Assembly: GCF_001654615.1 (NCBI RefSeq) | Contig: NZ_LWUD01000005.1 | Span: forward strand, 21,242-85,241 | Reading direction: 5' to 3' | DNA: 64,000 nucleotides | Origin: Ligilactobacillus aviarius | GTDB lineage: Bacteria > Bacillota > Bacilli > Lactobacillales > Lactobacillaceae | Part shown: piece by piece, positions 61,226 to 64,000 of the stretch | Layout of the letters: each line of letters opens with the position of its first letter | Numbering within the stretch: position 1 is the stretch's first letter | Notes under the pieces: generated by a model | Told to the model about the DNA's origin: nothing | The model's input: only the letters and a program-made list of their open reading frames with translations | The model's database searches: none | Made by a program: the position numbers and the translations under genes

Positions 61226-63867
61226 TATTTTCGCTTACCTTTCTTTGTTAATCGTTGCTGCCACTCAAAAACCTTGTTCATTACTTCTAATGGCGTTAAT
61301 GACATTAAATTCGTCGTCTTGATATCTTCAAGCAATTCGTTTTCCTGCGAATCAAGTTTAACCGTTTCTGGTTGGAAAAGTGAAAGCTGTTCGTCAACTT
61401 GGCTTGCTGATGATTTGTCCTCTTTGATCACCGGTGTTACCTGAGGTTCTTCATCAGCCTCATGATGCGTAACCTTCTTTGAATCATTTTCCAACCGTTT
61501 CAAAATCACATCTGCCCGCTGCAACAGTGAATCTGGCATGCCTGCCAGTTTAGCAACGTGAATCCCGTACGACTTGTCAGCCGGTCCAGGTTGCATTTTG
61601 TGCAAGAAAATCAACTCGCCGTTCTTTTCAACTGCTCCAACGTGAACATTTGTGAGATGTTTCAATTTCTTATCAAGAACCGTTAATTCATGGTAGTGCG
61701 TTGAAAACAGCGTCTTCGCATGGACATGGTCATGGATAAATTCAATAATTGCTTGTGCAAGGGCCATTCCATCATACGTTGCAGTTCCACGACCGATTTC
61801 ATCAAAAAGGATCAGGCTGTTCTCACTTGCGTTTTCAAGCGCTTCATTCGCTTCTTTCATTTCCACCATAAACGTTGATTCTCCGGAAATTAAATCATCA
61901 GCAGCCCCGATCCGGGTAAAAATCTGATCAAAAATCGGCATCCGCGCCTGCGTTGCCGGAACAAAACACCCGATTTGCGCCATAATAACCGTTAATGCCA
62001 GTTGCCGCATATAAGTACTCTTACCTGACATATTCGGCCCGGTAATCAGTAGAATCGTTTGGTCATCATCCATTTTAATGTCATTTGGAACGTAGCTTTG
62101 ACGTCCCATAACTTCTTCAACGACCGGGTGCCATCCATCTTTGATTTCAAGCGAATGGCCTTGCGTTGTTAATTCTGGTTTCACAAATTGGTGATTTTCG
62201 CTCACAACCGCAAATCCTTGCAACACGTCCAACTTTGCGAGGGCATGGGCAAGTTTTTGAATTCTTTTGATCTGGTCTTTGATTTGCTCCCGAACATCGA
62301 CAAAGAGTTTGTATTGCAAATCATATGCTTTACTTTCTGAACCAAGGATCAGTGATTCCTTTTCCTTTAATTCAGGCGTAATAAATCGTTCGGCGTTAAC
62401 AAGGGTCTGCTTGCGTTGATAACGATCTTGGGGGACTTTATTAGCATTGCCCTTTGAAACCTCAATGTAGTACCCGAAAACCTTGTTAAATCCAATCTTT
62501 AAGTTATGAATTCCGGTCTTTTCACGTTCCTGTTCTTCAAGATCAGCAAGCCATTGCTTCCCGTTTTTCATCGCATCAACGTACTGATCAAGTTCATCGT
62601 TATAACCTTCACGGATCAAATTTCCATCCGTCACTGAAATTGGCGGATCATCAACAATTGCCTGCTCGATCAAATCGGCAACTTCTTCAACCGGATCAAG
62701 TTCAGCAAGCAAGTCGTTATAAATTCCATCCGTATTTAATTGCGAAAGCAGATACCGGATTTGAGGAACGTGGGATAATGAAGTTTTTAATTGAATCAAA
62801 TCCCGCCCGTTCGCACTGCCAAAGGCAATTTTTCCGGCCAACCGTTCCAAATCATAAACATTTGTTAATTCATCTTGTAAATTATTCCGTTCAAAGAAAT
62901 TATCCATCAAGTTTTGAACAATTCCTTGACGTTGTTCAATTTCATCCTTTGACAACAACGGGCGCGATAACCATTGTTTTAACAACCGGCCCCCCATCGC
63001 CGTTTTGGTTGCATCCAGAATCCAAAGCAACGTCCCGGATTTTTTCCCGGTCCGCGAGTTTTGCAAAAGTTCCAAGTTCCGTTTGGCAAACCGGTCCAGT
63101 TTCAAATATGCTGACGGTTCATAGTGGATCGCCCGTTGAAGGTGGGCAAGGGCCCGCTTCTGCGTCACGGTTAAATACATCAACAGGTGTTTAACAACCT
63201 GAACTTCAAGATCAGATGTTAGATCCTGCACCGCATATGAAAATTCTGCTTTTTCCTCATATGAATTTTGAGTTGAAATTAAAATTTTCAGCTTTTTAAT
63301 TACGGCTAAAATATCCTGGTTTACAGAATCATCAACCACAATTTCCTTTGTCCGCAAACTGGTTAATTCGTTGACCAACGCATCCGTCGATTGCAGTTCC
63401 GTAACTTTCAATTCACCAGTCGAAAGGTCGGCGTAAGCAAAGCCCATTTTACCGTTTTGATCTTGGTGAAGAGCGGTTAAATAGTTATTTTCCTTTGCAT
63501 CACCGGCGGACTCATCCATTAACGTCCCTGGCGTAACCAACTGGATAACTTCCCGTTTAACCATTCCTTTGGCCTGCTTCGGGTCTTCCATCTGTTCACA
63601 AATGGCGACCTTATAGCCTTTATCAACCAAAATATCGATATAGTTTTGAACGGCATGGTGCGGAACACCACACATTGGAACGGGATTTTTTGAACTATGA
63701 TTACGTTGAGTCAGGGTCAATTCAAGCAACTGCGATCCCTTAACTGCATCATCATAAAACATTTCATAAAAGTCGCCTAAGCGGTAAAACAAAAAAGCAT
63801 CCGGATATTGCTTTTTGATTGCCAAGTACTGTTCCATCATCGGGGTTGGCTTGATTTTTTGGGCCAC
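61225..63867 (-). CDS. mutS: DNA mismatch repair protein MutS
   Basis: 880 aa from the GTG at 63867, which gives [14 protein letters not shown] and sits 8-10 nt after GGAAGGA; the ATG three codons earlier abuts that site. Mismatch-binding FYE at residues 33-35, Walker [12 protein letters not shown], Walker [17 protein letters not shown], and a C-terminal clamp region. Translationally coupled to mutL. Confidence 0.96.
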   Translation of the reverse strand: MAQKIKPTPMMEQYLAIKKQYPDAFLFYRLGDFYEMFYDDAVKGSQLLELTLTQRNHSSKNPVPMCGVPHHAVQNYIDILVDKGYKVAICEQMEDPKQAKGMVKREVIQLVTPGTLMDESAGDAKENNYLTALHQDQNGKMGFAYADLSTGELKVTELQSTDALVNELTSLRTKEIVVDDSVNQDILAVIKKLKILISTQNSYEEKAEFSYAVQDLTSDLEVQVVKHLLMYLTVTQKRALAHLQRAIHYEPSAYLKLDRFAKRNLELLQNSRTGKKSGTLLWILDATKTAMGGRLLKQWLSRPLLSKDEIEQRQGIVQNLMDNFFERNNLQDELTNVYDLERLAGKIAFGSANGRDLIQLKTSLSHVPQIRYLLSQLNTDGIYNDLLAELDPVEEVADLIEQAIVDDPPISVTDGNLIREGYNDELDQYVDAMKNGKQWLADLEEQEREKTGIHNLKIGFNKVFGYYIEVSKGNANKVPQDRYQRKQTLVNAERFITPELKEKESLILGSESKAYDLQYKLFVDVREQIKDQIKRIQKLAHALAKLDVLQGFAVVSENHQFVKPELTTQGHSLEIKDGWHPVVEEVMGRQSYVPNDIKMDDDQTILLITGPNMSGKSTYMRQLALTVIMAQIGCFVPATQARMPIFDQIFTRIGAADDLISGESTFMVEMKEANEALENASENSLILFDEIGRGTATYDGMALAQAIIEFIHDHVHAKTLFSTHYHELTVLDKKLKHLTNVHVGAVEKNGELIFLHKMQPGPADKSYGIHVAKLAGMPDSLLQRADVILKRLENDSKKVTHHEADEEPQVTPVIKEDKSSASQVDEQLSLFQPETVKLDSQENELLEDIKTTNLMSLTPLEVMNKVFEWQQRLTKKGKRK

Positions 63868-63960
63868 GCTTCTCATTCCTTCCTTGTGGTTTGCTTTTCT
63901 TATTTTAACATTTTTCAATTATCAACGGTTTCAAATTCGATAATAAACAGACTAAGATAG

Positions 63961-64000
63961 TGATAGAAAATTTGATCCGACGGGATCTTGTTTTCTATCA
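63961..64000. terminator. Hairpin at the window edge, probable terminator
   Basis: TGATAGAAAA ... TTTTCTATCA with inner GATCC/GGATC arms, reaching the last base of the window. Probably a terminator of a gene beyond 64000; its tail cannot be seen. Confidence 0.5.

Noticed and set aside
62640..63194. 184-codon plus-strand ORF inside mutS
   Set aside because: Antisense to highly conserved mutS sequence, with no ribosome binding site or promoter.

Overview
The window is chromosomal DNA of a low-to-mid GC Gram-positive bacterium, almost certainly a member of the Lactobacillaceae. Pointers are the linked mutS-mutL-ruvA-ruvB-queA-tgt-yajC block, a thirteen-gene fab/acc operon headed by fabZ and a MarR-type fabT and ending in fabI, an alaS gene with a T-box leader, a CtsR-controlled clpP, IreB/RuvX/DUF1292, and class II fructose-bisphosphate aldolase. 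I do not assign a genus.

Layout. 1-10 kb: mostly minus-strand housekeeping genes (a divergent Tag-like glycosylase, TauE/SafE permease, DUF1292, RuvX, IreB, a tRNA-Glu, RdgB, an RNase Z-like nuclease, MutS2, CvpA, ZapA), interrupted by a plus-strand YslB gene and a HigBA toxin-antitoxin pair. 10-36 kb: a variable region with asparagine synthetase, aldolase, two MFS carriers, ClpP, two APC permeases, an orphan sugar-binding protein, ManA, a serine hydrolase with a histidine phosphatase, tRNA-Gln, an Abi gene cut by an insertion sequence, a nucleoside hydrolase, a drug-efflux locus with two regulators, and a second, canonical Tag. 36-44 kb: alaS, DEAD-box helicase, DHH phosphoesterase, DinB and Zwf. 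44-54 kb: the complete type II fatty-acid initiation/elongation operon. 54-64 kb: Tpx, YajC, Tgt, QueA, RuvB, RuvA, MutL and MutS.

Most notable observations. (1) An Abi_2-family HEPN gene is split by an intact 1,521-bp IS3-family element with a TAAC target duplication. Removing the element and one TAAC copy restores a 371-codon frame, and the insertion lies just upstream of the RNAVAH (Rx4H) motif. A short promoter-to-terminator unit before the gene could be a partner RNA. (2) A strong minus-strand promoter overlapped by a perfect cre site drives an approximately 84-nt untranslated unit with a UC-rich single-stranded stretch and an intrinsic terminator: a candidate CcpA-repressed small RNA, or an attenuator. 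(3) Five copies of a composite repeat, each an approximately 122-bp structured core plus a terminator-like hairpin, sit in 3' intergenic positions; differences in one copy convert pairs to G-U wobbles. (4) Of two Tag paralogues, one has lost the residues that contact the methylated base. (5) A 10-codon leader ORF and a hairpin overlapping the Shine-Dalgarno sequence precede an APC permease.

No rRNA, CRISPR array or prophage module is visible. All functional calls rest on reading motifs by eye; no search was run.
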